In this document: positions 9,601 through 16,399 of the stretch, piece after piece | Layout: each line of letters starts with the position of its first letter | Position numbering within the stretch: the first letter of the stretch is position 1 | Assembly (NCBI GenBank): GCA_002344885.1 | Contig: DDUQ01000132.1 | Span: 11,290-33,702, forward strand | Direction of reading: 5' to 3' | DNA from: Comamonadaceae bacterium UBA2334 | Lineage (GTDB): Bacteria; Pseudomonadota; Gammaproteobacteria; Burkholderiales; Burkholderiaceae_C | DNA length: 22,413 nucleotides | The notes under the pieces: generated by a model | Databases searched by the model: none | What the model was told of the DNA's origin: nothing | What the model saw: only the letters and a program-made list of their open reading frames with translations | Made by a program: the position numbers and the translations under genes

Positions 9601-9804
9601 GTATACCTCGCACATGCGTTCCACCGGCCCGTCATTGCCGAAGGTGTCGAAACACTGGCACATGCTGCCGCGCTGCTGAGATTGGGTTGCCACCTGGCAC
9701 AGGGTTACGGTATCGGACGGCCCATGCCTGCCGGCAACTGGACCGCCTGGCTGCACGACTGGCAGATGTTCAAGGCCTGGGAAACGCTGCGCCAGCCGGC
9801 TTGA
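6613..9804 (+). CDS. PhnD-like sensor / PAS / PAS / GGDEF / EAL cyclic-di-GMP protein
   Basis: Inner-membrane signalling protein of 1063 residues that may make and/or degrade c-di-GMP. Order: N-terminal signal segment with TRRGLLA; periplasmic phosphonate-binding (PhnD/SsuA-like) domain, about 36-310; transmembrane helix about 327-347; PAS about 372-493; PAS about 497-615; GGDEF domain about 617-785; EAL domain about 795-1045. The active loop GGDEF is intact at 700-704, with a product-inhibition site RTHD (691-694) at the correct 5-residue spacing. The EAL domain keeps EAL (828-830), DDFGTGYSS (from 953), KIDQSFV and AEGVE (1009-1013), so both activities look possible. The start is TTG 6613 (SD at 6602-6608). 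The periplasmic domain suggests direct sensing of a small ligand. It follows ureD by 197 bases and is convergent with urtE. Confidence 0.92.
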   Translation: MIRRFTRRGLLAAGICLAAVLPWHTAMGQSAATDPDKPLVLGVFAFRPKPIIEDRFAPLARYLTEHLDGRVVKVMPLSSDELADGIRRQTVDFVLTNPSHFVELRESQLLSGALATMVPRQNQQAIHGIGGVIIRRAERTDLRNLANLENTRIAIAGKNFLGTYMAPAAELLRAGIDLTSITWVETTQPVDQVITSVLDRKADAGFVRTGVLEDLISEGKLRAGELAIIHPQIHPGFGFLASTRLYPEWPFLAVRHVDDNISRVVSKALFALKPHDPAAQAASLYGFTIPADYAPVEKSMRDLRMPPYDQAPPFNWADVWAQYGEWVAALLALAGATTLLSGGLVWHRRRLLLTQRKLGEEHRQLVTQTERLNYLMDSSPVMFYTLRVSRHQTEPTWVGSNIERLLGYTPEQAMELDWWRSHLHPDDREQALADMRQLHLTGHVRQTYRFADTQGNYRWFDNEVRLLNTQSGQMEALGVWRDVTVEKESDDELKLAASVFGNSYDGIIITDAQHHIVDTNPAFTRITGLTEDDVRGRSLVSLARAEDTQQAELLADMPHWLAEHGHWQGELVLQSAHANPLVCALAVSAVRNSRGEVAHHVAVFSDISHIKAHQAELDRLAHYDPLTGIPNRRMLLDRLLQAIERARRGGHALAVCYLDLDDFKPVNDRLGHAVGDQLLITITRRLQQALRTHDTLARLGGDEFVLLLTDLAQPNEWQSVMDRVLAAVQQPVSLANTSATVSASIGVTVFPDDHSDADALLRHADQAMYQAKQAGRNRYHLFDMAQDKEVQVQRAQHARLEQALLAGELRLFYQPKVDLETGQVVGAEALVRWQHPEQGLLAPGAFLWQLTGTPLEISLGEWVVETALAQLMQWKATLPGFPPDFCISVNLSGHQLLKPGFQAWLQNVLQRFPSIGAGELELEILESAALADMDRAAEVMTECRAMGVRFALDDFGTGYSSLAYFRTLPVDVIKIDQSFVRDMLQDTDDMGIVQSVVYLAHAFHRPVIAEGVETLAHAAALLRLGCHLAQGYGIGRPMPAGNWTAWLHDWQMFKAWETLRQPA

Positions 9805-9816
9805 CTGACCATTCAA

Positions 9817-9850
9817 AGCCAACACATCCCTGTCCGGCTGCGGACTGGCT
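9817..9850. terminator. Possible structured region between convergent genes
   Basis: GTCCG (9832-9836) / CGGAC (9841-9845) with loop GCTG, plus outer AGCCA (9817-9821) / TGGCT (9846-9850), lie in the 58-base gap between the GGDEF/EAL stop and the urtE stop. The position suits a bidirectional terminator, but there is no T-run on either side. Confidence 0.3.
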
Positions 9851-9862
9851 GTCTTCTCCGGG

Positions 9863-10555
9863 TCAAATGGCCACCAGCTGGCGAATGCCCTTGGCTTCCA
9901 TCTCGCTGCCCGGGCCACGGGCAATCACTTCACCACGCTCCATTACCAGGTAGTCGTCGGCCAATTCCTGTGCAAAGTCGTAGTACTGCTCGCACAGCAG
10001 GATGGACATCGTCCCCCTGTCGGCCAGCATGCGGATGACGCGACCGATGTCTTTGATGATGCTCGGCTGAATGCCCTCGGTGGGCTCGTCAAGTACCAGC
10101 AACTTGGGCTCGGGTGCCAGCGCACGGGCAATGGCCAGTTGCTGCTGCTGCCCGCCCGACAAGTCGCCGCCCCGGCGGTTCAGCATTTGCTTGAGCACCG
10201 GGAACAGCTCGTACAGCTCGGGGTTGATGGGCGTACTGGCCGGGCGATAGGCCAGCCCCATGCGCAGGTTCTCTTCCACCGTCAGGCGGGCAAAAATTTC
10301 CCGACCCTGCGGCACAAAACCCATGCCCGCGCGGGCACGCTCGTAGGGCGTGGCCCTGGCAATGTCCAGGCCGTTGAAGGTGATGCTGCCGTTTTCGATG
10401 GGTACCAGCCCCATCAGGCTTTTGAGCAGCGTGGTTTTCCCCACCCCGTTACGGCCCAGCAGCACAGTGACCTTGCCCAATTGGGTTTGCAGGCTCACAT
10501 CGCGCAGGATGTGCGAGCCGCCGTAATACTGGTTGATGTTGTTGACGGTGAGCAT
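9863..10555 (-). CDS. urtE: Urea ABC transporter ATP-binding subunit UrtE
   Basis: LivF-like cytoplasmic ATPase of the high-affinity urea importer UrtABCDE. Walker A GRNGVGKTT is at residues 34-42, signature LSGGQQQ at 132-138 and Walker B LLVLDEP at 152-158. The opening MLTVNNINQYYGGSHILRDV is characteristic of UrtE, which fixes the start at the ATG ending at 10555. A TTG two codons upstream is also open, but the family N-terminus favours the ATG. It is 230 residues, normal length. Last gene of the urtBCDE run, separated from urtD by 61 bases made up of a degenerate palindromic repeat that also supplies the sequence just before the start codon; no good Shine-Dalgarno site is visible there. 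Convergent with the GGDEF/EAL gene. Confidence 0.95.
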   Translation of the reverse strand: MLTVNNINQYYGGSHILRDVSLQTQLGKVTVLLGRNGVGKTTLLKSLMGLVPIENGSITFNGLDIARATPYERARAGMGFVPQGREIFARLTVEENLRMGLAYRPASTPINPELYELFPVLKQMLNRRGGDLSGGQQQQLAIARALAPEPKLLVLDEPTEGIQPSIIKDIGRVIRMLADRGTMSILLCEQYYDFAQELADDYLVMERGEVIARGPGSEMEAKGIRQLVAI

Positions 10556-10612
10556 ATTCAAGCTTTTTTGGCGTCTATCGCTTTATCCACGTCGTTGTCA
10601 GCTATTGTTTTT
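10556..10612 (-). repeat. Degenerate copy of a short dispersed repeat between urtD and urtE
   Basis: Read on the minus strand, the spacer runs AACAATAGCTGACAACG, then TAAAGCGATAGACGCC, then AAAAAAGCTTGAA. The order ATAGCT / AAAGCG-TAGA / CC / AAAA is the same as in the copy at 19036-19075. The element fills nearly the whole urtD-urtE gap. From memory it resembles short palindromic repeats common in Comamonadaceae genomes, but I cannot confirm this without a genome search. Confidence 0.5.
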
Positions 10613-10616
10613 TACT

Positions 10617-11492
10617 TCAGCGACCGAGGTACACCTCGATCACCCGCTCGTCGGCCTGCACCTGGTCCAAAGTGCCCTGGGCCAGCACCGAGCCATCGCA
10701 CAGCACGGTGACGATGTCTGAAATGGTGCGGATGAAGCTCATGTCGTGCTCCACGACCATGAGGCTGTGCTTGCCTTTGAGCGTCAGGAACAGCTCGGCC
10801 GTGCGGGCCGTTTCGTCATCGGTCATGCCCGCCACCGGCTCGTCGAGCAGCAGCAACTTGGGGTCTTGCATCAGCAGCATGCCAATTTCCAGCCACTGTT
10901 TCTGGCCATGGCTCAACAAACCGGCCTGGCGGGTCACGCTGTCGGCCAGGTGAATGGTGTGCAGGATCTCGGCCAGCCGGTCGCTGGCGGCGCTGTCGAG
11001 CCTGAACAGCATGCTGGCGGCCACGCCCTTGTTGGTTTTCAGGGCCAGTTCCAGGTTCTCGAACACAGTCAATTGCTCGAACACCGTGGGCTTCTGGAAC
11101 TTGCGGCCAATGCCCAGCTGGGCAATTTCAGCCTCGCGGTAGTCCAGCAGGTTGATGGTGGAGCCGAAAAACACCGTGCCGCTGTCGGGCCGCGTTTTGC
11201 CGGTGATGATGTCCATCATCGTGGTTTTGCCCGCACCATTGGGGCCGATGATGCAGCGCAACTCGCCGGGAGCAATGTCCAGGCTCAAGCTGTTGATGGC
11301 CTTGAATCCATCGAAGCTGACGTTCACATCTTCCAGGTACAGGATGCGGCCGTGCGTCACATCCACCTCACCCGGCGTGTGGATGCGGCTGAACCCTGCG
11401 GCACGCCCGCCCGATTCAGTTTGACCGGGAGGCAGCACCGGTGCAATTTTTTGCAGACGCTGTGCGCCCGCTTCCATCAGATCGGGCGTCAT
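10617..11492 (-). CDS. urtD: Urea ABC transporter ATP-binding subunit UrtD
   Basis: LivG-like cytoplasmic ATPase of the urea importer. Walker A GPNGAGKTT is at residues 83-91, the signature is the UrtD-type variant LSHGQ (193-197, within LLSHGQKQWLEIGM) and Walker B LLLLDEP at 213-219. The variant signature with His in place of the second Gly is usual for UrtD. The start ATG (11492-11490) overlaps the urtC stop as ATGA, which fixes the start and indicates translational coupling. The 291-residue protein has an N-terminal extension of about 50 residues (MTPDLMEAGAQRL...) before the ATPase fold; this occurs in proteobacterial UrtD, its role is unknown to me. Confidence 0.95.
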   Translation of the reverse strand: MTPDLMEAGAQRLQKIAPVLPPGQTESGGRAAGFSRIHTPGEVDVTHGRILYLEDVNVSFDGFKAINSLSLDIAPGELRCIIGPNGAGKTTMMDIITGKTRPDSGTVFFGSTINLLDYREAEIAQLGIGRKFQKPTVFEQLTVFENLELALKTNKGVAASMLFRLDSAASDRLAEILHTIHLADSVTRQAGLLSHGQKQWLEIGMLLMQDPKLLLLDEPVAGMTDDETARTAELFLTLKGKHSLMVVEHDMSFIRTISDIVTVLCDGSVLAQGTLDQVQADERVIEVYLGR

Positions 11493-12619
11493 GCTTTCTC
11501 TCCGCGCAGTTTCTTCACCAGACCCACCACCCCATTGGGCAACCACAACGTGACCGCGATGAACAGCGCCCCCAGAAAGTACAGCCAGTACTCCGGTGCG
11601 GTCACGGTCAGCCAGCTTTTGGCACCGTTGACGATGAAGGCCCCTGCAATCGGCCCAATCAGCGTGCCCCGCCCGCCCACGGCGGCCCAAATGGCAATTT
11701 CGATGCTGTTGGCCGCACTCATTTCGCTGGGGTTGATGATGCCCACCTGCGGCACGTACAACGCACCGGCAATGCCGCACATCACGGCGGAAATGACCCA
11801 AATCGTCAGCTTGTAGGGCAGCGGGTTGTAGCCACTGAACATCACCCTGCTTTCCGCGTCGCGGATGGCTTGCAGCACCCGCCCGAACTTGCTGGCAATC
11901 AGCCACCGCCCGAACAGGAAACAGCCCAGCAGCATGAGGCCGGTCAGCACAAACAGCGTCATGCGCATTTCCTGCGTGGCAATCGGCATACCCAGAATGC
12001 GCTTGAAATCGGTGAAACCGTTGTTGCCGCCAAAGCCGGTTTCGTTGCGGAAAAACAGCAGCATGGCCGCAAACGTCATAGCCTGGGTGATGATGGAAAA
12101 GTACACCCCCTTTATGCGCGAACGGAAGGCAAAGTAGCCAAACACAAACGCCACCAGGCCGGGCACCAGCACAATCAGAATGAGCGTGGCCACGAAACTG
12201 TCAGAAAACGCCCAGTGCCAGGGCAGCTCTTTCCAGTCCAGAAACACCATGAAGTCGGGCAGGTGGCTTTTGTAGTTGCCGTCGGTGCCAATCTGACGCA
12301 TCAGGTACATGCCCATCATGTAGCCGCCCAACGCAAAAAACAGGCCGTGCCCCAGGCTGAGGATGCCGGTGTAGCCCCAGATCAGGTCCATGGCCAGCGC
12401 GCATATGGCAAAGCACATGATCTTGCCGACCAGCGCCACGCCATAGTCGCTGAGGTGGAAGGGACTGGTTTCGGGCACCCACAGGTTGAGCACGGGTGCC
12501 AGCGCGCACACCGCCAGCAGGGCAACGGTAAAGGCCGTCCAACCAGCGCGTGACAGCAAGGCAGGTTTGGTTGGCAAGGCCACAGGCGCATGCACAGAGG
12601 AAGAAGTGTGTGAAGTCAT
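11489..12619 (-). CDS. urtC: Urea ABC transporter permease UrtC
   Basis: LivM-like inner-membrane subunit of the urea importer. It has 376 residues and about ten hydrophobic segments, from AFTVALLAVCALAPVLNLWV to the C-terminal YFLGALFIAVTLWL. The segment SAANSIEIAIWAAVGGRGTL near residue 300 is a UrtC hallmark and lies in the permease loop that contacts the ATPases. The start ATG (12619) follows the urtB stop by 42 bases with only a weak ribosome site, which suggests coupled expression from the urtB transcript. The stop overlaps the urtD start by 4 bases. The N-terminal tail of about 25 residues is Ser/Ala/Pro-rich and probably cytoplasmic. Confidence 0.95.
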   Translation of the reverse strand: MTSHTSSSVHAPVALPTKPALLSRAGWTAFTVALLAVCALAPVLNLWVPETSPFHLSDYGVALVGKIMCFAICALAMDLIWGYTGILSLGHGLFFALGGYMMGMYLMRQIGTDGNYKSHLPDFMVFLDWKELPWHWAFSDSFVATLILIVLVPGLVAFVFGYFAFRSRIKGVYFSIITQAMTFAAMLLFFRNETGFGGNNGFTDFKRILGMPIATQEMRMTLFVLTGLMLLGCFLFGRWLIASKFGRVLQAIRDAESRVMFSGYNPLPYKLTIWVISAVMCGIAGALYVPQVGIINPSEMSAANSIEIAIWAAVGGRGTLIGPIAGAFIVNGAKSWLTVTAPEYWLYFLGALFIAVTLWLPNGVVGLVKKLRGEKA

Positions 12620-12661
12620 GATGGATTCGGCTCGAGGTCAGGCTGAGAATCAAGCGGTTGA

Positions 12662-14254
12662 TCAGGCTTCTGCACTGCGGCCCTTCATGGCAAAGATGCC
12701 CTGAGGACGCTTCTGGATGAAGATGATGATGAACACCAGCACGGCAATCTTGGCCAGCACGGCGCCCGTCCAGCCCTCCAGCAGTTTGGTGGCCATGCCC
12801 AGCCCCAACGCGGCATACACCGCACCGGCCAACTGCCCTACGCCGCCCACCACCACGACCATGAAGGCATCGACGATGTAGGTTTGCCCCAAATCAGGCC
12901 CCACATTGCCCACCTGCGTCAGCGCACAACCGGCCAGCCCGGCAATGCCCGAACCCAGTGCGAATGCATAGGTGTCGATGCGGGCGGTGTTCACGCCCAT
13001 GCAGCTGGCAATGGGTCGGTTCTGCGTCACACCGCGCACAAACAGGCCCAGTCGGGTTCGGCCAATCAACCAGGCCATGCCCAGCAGCACAGCGGTCGCA
13101 AACGCAATGATGACCAGCCGGTTGTACGGCAGCGTGAGGTTGGACAGCACTTGCACGCCACCGCTCATCCAGCTGGGGTTTTCCACGCCCACGTTCTGCG
13201 CGCCGAACAGGCTGCGCACCAGCTGCATCAGCACCAGGCTGATGCCCCAGGTGGCGAGCAGGGTTTCCAGCGGGCGACCGTACAGAAAGCGAAGCACCCC
13301 GCGCTCCATGGCCGCGCCCACCAGCGCCGACACCATGAACGCTACGGGCAAGGCCGCCAGCAAGTACCAGTCGAACGCACCGGGGAAGTAAGTGCGGAAC
13401 ACACCCTGCACCACGAAGGTGGCGTAGGCACCGATCATCATCAGCTCGCCATGGGCCATGTTGATGACGCCCATCAACCCGTAGGTGATGGCCAGGCCCA
13501 ACGCCACCAGCAGCAGAATGGACCCCAGGCTGATGCCCGTGAACAGCGTGCCCAGCCGCTCGCCCCACACCAGCGTCTCGGCAATGGTGCGCAGGCTGGC
13601 CTGAATGGCCGACTTCACGGCGGCATCGTCTTCTTCACTCAGGCGCTGGTTCAGCAGCAACTGGGTGGCCGGCGTCTTGCTCATGGCCAGCGCCTTGGCC
13701 GCTGCCAGCCGCTTGGCCACGTCGTCGCTGCCCAGCATGGCGGCCGAGCGGGCCAGTTCCAGCTGGGTCAGCACAGCGGTGTCTTTTTCAGTGGTCAGCG
13801 CCTTGTCCAGCAAGGGCAACAGGGCCTCGTTGGGTTCTTTGATGAGCGTGGCCACCGCCTTCAGCCTCACGTTCTGCTCGCCCGAAAACAGCTTGAGCGC
13901 GGCCATGGCGGTGTCCAACCCGCTGCGCATGCGGTTGTTGTTGATGACGTCTTCAGCCGTTTCGGGCAGCTTCACGGGTTTCCCCGTGACCGGGTCGGTG
14001 GCCACACCGTCGCGCACCACAAACACCTGGTCACCCGACACCTTCACGGCGTCGTCGTACAGGGCCTGCAAAAAAGCAGCCGTGGCATCGTCGGCATCCA
14101 CCACGGCCTGACCCACGGCAGCCATGCGGGACGTCGCATCGCCAATTGACATGTTCTTTGCAGCTTCAGCGCTTAATGAATAAGCACTTGAAGCTATCAA
14201 CAGCGTAGTGATGAATAAACCCAGGCTGCGTAAGCCGGGCAAACCTGTGCGCAT
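12662..14254 (-). CDS. urtB: Urea ABC transporter permease UrtB (long form)
   Basis: LivH-like inner-membrane subunit of the urea importer. 530 residues, the long proteobacterial form: signal peptide (MRTGLPGLRSLGLFITTLLI..., cleavage probably near SAEA), a helical periplasmic domain to about residue 215 with HEAT-like repeats (LLPLLDKAL, AKALAMSKTPATQLLL), then the LivH membrane domain from GISLGSILLLVALGLAITYG to the end, with VINMAHGELMMIGAYATF typical of the family. ATG 14254 is chosen because it begins the signal peptide; the open frame extends upstream without protein-like sequence. The signal-peptide coding region contains a copy of the dispersed palindromic repeat (14162-14195). First gene of urtBCDE and divergent from the hemerythrin cyclase gene, with the palindromic operator candidate 58 bases upstream. 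Confidence 0.94.
   Translation of the reverse strand: MRTGLPGLRSLGLFITTLLIASSAYSLSAEAAKNMSIGDATSRMAAVGQAVVDADDATAAFLQALYDDAVKVSGDQVFVVRDGVATDPVTGKPVKLPETAEDVINNNRMRSGLDTAMAALKLFSGEQNVRLKAVATLIKEPNEALLPLLDKALTTEKDTAVLTQLELARSAAMLGSDDVAKRLAAAKALAMSKTPATQLLLNQRLSEEDDAAVKSAIQASLRTIAETLVWGERLGTLFTGISLGSILLLVALGLAITYGLMGVINMAHGELMMIGAYATFVVQGVFRTYFPGAFDWYLLAALPVAFMVSALVGAAMERGVLRFLYGRPLETLLATWGISLVLMQLVRSLFGAQNVGVENPSWMSGGVQVLSNLTLPYNRLVIIAFATAVLLGMAWLIGRTRLGLFVRGVTQNRPIASCMGVNTARIDTYAFALGSGIAGLAGCALTQVGNVGPDLGQTYIVDAFMVVVVGGVGQLAGAVYAALGLGMATKLLEGWTGAVLAKIAVLVFIIIFIQKRPQGIFAMKGRSAEA
14162..14195. repeat. Palindromic dispersed repeat inside the urtB signal-peptide codons
   Basis: The left arm AGCTTCAGCGCTTA (14162-14175) pairs with TAAGCACTTGAAGCT (14181-14195) with one bulge and one G-T pair, around loop ATGAA. 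On the minus strand it begins ATAGCTTCAAG and ends with AAGCGCTGAAGC, the same layout as the copies at 10556-10612 and 19036-19075. It is in frame, encoding the IASSAYSLSAEAA part of the UrtB signal peptide. Confidence 0.5.
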
Positions 14255-14312
14255 GTGGCGTTCCCAAGTGTTGAGTTGCCGTCGATTGTGGGCAACGCAC
14301 CAAAATTGGGAT

Positions 14313-14330
14313 ATACGCCGAGTGGCGTAT
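14313..14330. promoter_or_regulatory. Palindromic operator candidate between urtB and the hemerythrin cyclase gene
   Basis: Perfect 7-base arms ATACGCC (14313-14319) and GGCGTAT (14324-14330) around GAGT. The site is 58 bases from the urtB start and 59 from the cyclase start, so it is centred between the divergent genes. The same palindrome plus the flanking TGCA recurs upstream of urtA (20499-20518). The binding protein is unknown. Confidence 0.65.
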
Positions 14331-14377
14331 GCAAGTCTGGCCAGAACATGCCCCCTTCGCCATAATGGCCGGCACAC

Positions 14378-14383
14378 GGGGGA
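14378..14383 (+). promoter_or_regulatory. Shine-Dalgarno site deciding a TTG start at 14390
   Basis: GGGGGA lies 6 bases before TTG 14390. The frame has no ATG before the first membrane helix, so the TTG start is needed to keep that helix. Confidence 0.65.
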
Positions 14384-14389
14384 ACAGGT

Positions 14390-16378
14390 TTGCACATTAT
14401 CGACATCCGCACACTGCTGCTGGTCATCACGCTCTTGCTGGTGTGCCGAGCCGCCATCCTGGTTTACGTTTGGCGTGTGGCACAGCACTATGCGCCCATC
14501 CGGTACTGGGCATTGGGGTCGGTCGCCATTGCAGTGGGTTCGATGCTGGTCGGGCTGCGTGACATTGCATCCGATCTGCTGTCGGTCTGGGTGGCGCAAA
14601 CCCTCATTTCTGTCGGTTGGCTGGCTGTCTCGGGCGGCACTGTGCTGGCGGCCCGGCGGCATGTTCCCTGGCGCTTAGGGGTGGCCGTGTCGCTCGCCAC
14701 CGTGGCGGGAGTGTCATGGTTCCTGTTCATCACACCCAGCTTTGTGGCTCGGTCCGTGATCGTCACGCTGCCCGCCGTGCTGTTCGACCTGTATGCCGCC
14801 TGGAGCTGCCTGCGCGCAAGGGGCAACCGGCAGGCCATGACGCTGCAACTGCTGGGCAGTTTGCTGTGTATTCAGGCAGCCGCCAATCTGTGGAAAATGG
14901 TTGCCATCGTGCAGGGCAATATGGCCACGCTGCACTCGGGCACGGCTGCCACCGCGCCGTTTTACCTCGTCATCCTCGCGTCCATCGTCATCGGCACCGT
15001 GATGTACGTTTTGCTGGCCGCCCAGGAATTGCAAGACAAGCTGGATGCTGAAATCCAGGAGCGAGAAGAGCGCGAAAAAACCTTGCGCCTCGCGGCCCTG
15101 GTGTTTGAGAACTCGGGCGAAAGCATGATGATCACAGACGCCGACGGCACCATCCTGAACGTCAACCCCGCCTTCACCCAGGTGACGGGCTACACAGCCG
15201 ACGAAGCCATCGGGCAAACCCCTCGCCTGCTCAAGTCAGACCGCCAGAACCTCGAATTTTACACCGACATGTGGCAAAGCTTGGTGGCCACCGGCAACTG
15301 GCAGGGCGACTTGTGGAACCGCCACAAAAGTGGCGACCTGTATGCCGAGCGCCTGACCATCAACTCCATTCTGCGTGCCGACGGCACAGCGATACGCAGG
15401 GTCGCGCTGTTCCACGACATCACTGCCCAGAAGCGCTCTGAAGAAGTCATTTACCACCAGGCTCATTTTGACGAGCTGACCGGCCTGCCCAACCGGTATT
15501 TTTTCTTTGACCAGTTGTCAAAAGACCTGTCCCGCGCACGGCGGTCTGCCACGCGCGTGGGCTTGCTGTTCATGGACCTGAACAAGTTCAAGCCCGTCAA
15601 TGACCAATTTGGACACGATGCCGGCGACCAGGTGCTGAAGACCGTTGCCGAGCGCTGGCTGGCCGCCACGCGCAGCAGCGACACGCTGGCGCGTCTGGGG
15701 GGTGACGAATTTGCGCTGATCGTGGACGGCCTCAATGACCAGGACGAACTGGCCACCATTGCACACAAACTCATTGCGGCGCTGGACGCCTCCATCACAC
15801 TGCCCCGCGGGGCTGTCTGCCACGTGGGCACCAGCGTGGGCGGCAGCATTTACCCAGACAGCGCCACCGAAATGGATTCCCTCATCGCTGCCGCCGATGC
15901 CGCCATGTACACCTGCAAGGCAGCTGGCGGCGGCCACTACCAGTTCACCAACCGGGTGGCACTGACTGCATCGACCGACAAGGACTGGGTGGTGTTCGAC
16001 GCCTCACACCTGATCGGCATTGCGGCCATTGACGAGCAGCACCGGACACTCGTGAACAAAGTCAACGAGGTCAACCGGGCCGTCAAGGACGGCTGCTCTG
16101 AACAGACGCTGAAGGGTCTTCTGCTCGATCTGATCGCCTTCACACGGCTGCACTTCGACACCGAGCATGCGCTGATGGCTGCACACAACTACCCGGGCCA
16201 GGACATTCACGACCGGCAACACCACGAATTGCTGAAACAGGCTGAACAGTTGGTCGAGCGCTTGATGCCAGGTGACGAGCTGACGCTGCTGCAAACCCTC
16301 AAGGACTGGCTGCTGGGTCACATCGTCAACTCAGACAAACACATGGGTGCGTTCCTGGTGTCGCGGGGCCTGAACTGA
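14390..16378 (+). CDS. 7TM / PAS / GGDEF / hemerythrin diguanylate cyclase
   Basis: Membrane diguanylate cyclase of 662 residues. About seven hydrophobic segments fill residues 1-215, followed by a coiled-coil-like charged stretch (ELQDKLDAEIQEREEREK), a PAS domain (about 235-345), a GGDEF domain with intact GGDEF (437-441) and I-site RSSD (428-431), and a C-terminal bacteriohemerythrin domain (about 532-662). All seven diiron ligands are present at canonical spacing: H551, H588, E592, H607, H611, H644, D649. The domain would sense O2, NO or redox state and adjust c-di-GMP synthesis (inferred from family). There is no EAL domain. TTG start with GGGGGA upstream. Divergent from urtB across a shared palindrome and convergent with the PilZ gene, stops 21 bases apart, so producer and likely effector are adjacent. 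Confidence 0.92.
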   Translation: MHIIDIRTLLLVITLLLVCRAAILVYVWRVAQHYAPIRYWALGSVAIAVGSMLVGLRDIASDLLSVWVAQTLISVGWLAVSGGTVLAARRHVPWRLGVAVSLATVAGVSWFLFITPSFVARSVIVTLPAVLFDLYAAWSCLRARGNRQAMTLQLLGSLLCIQAAANLWKMVAIVQGNMATLHSGTAATAPFYLVILASIVIGTVMYVLLAAQELQDKLDAEIQEREEREKTLRLAALVFENSGESMMITDADGTILNVNPAFTQVTGYTADEAIGQTPRLLKSDRQNLEFYTDMWQSLVATGNWQGDLWNRHKSGDLYAERLTINSILRADGTAIRRVALFHDITAQKRSEEVIYHQAHFDELTGLPNRYFFFDQLSKDLSRARRSATRVGLLFMDLNKFKPVNDQFGHDAGDQVLKTVAERWLAATRSSDTLARLGGDEFALIVDGLNDQDELATIAHKLIAALDASITLPRGAVCHVGTSVGGSIYPDSATEMDSLIAAADAAMYTCKAAGGGHYQFTNRVALTASTDKDWVVFDASHLIGIAAIDEQHRTLVNKVNEVNRAVKDGCSEQTLKGLLLDLIAFTRLHFDTEHALMAAHNYPGQDIHDRQHHELLKQAEQLVERLMPGDELTLLQTLKDWLLGHIVNSDKHMGAFLVSRGLN

Positions 16379-16399
16379 GGGGTCACATCAGGCCAGGCG

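Noticed and set aside
10746..11816. A 356-codon plus-strand frame opposite urtD/urtC
   Set aside because: It crosses the urtC-urtD junction and has no recognisable domain; the urt genes explain the DNA.
12884..14149. A 421-codon open frame on the plus strand opposite urtB
   Set aside because: Rich in His, Gln, Arg and Gly with no domain; urtB on the other strand is unmistakable.
14255..14389. Sigma-54 promoter for urtB or the cyclase
   Set aside because: No GG-N10-GC element of the TGGCAC-N5-TTGC type at a suitable place on either strand, although nitrogen control made it worth looking for.
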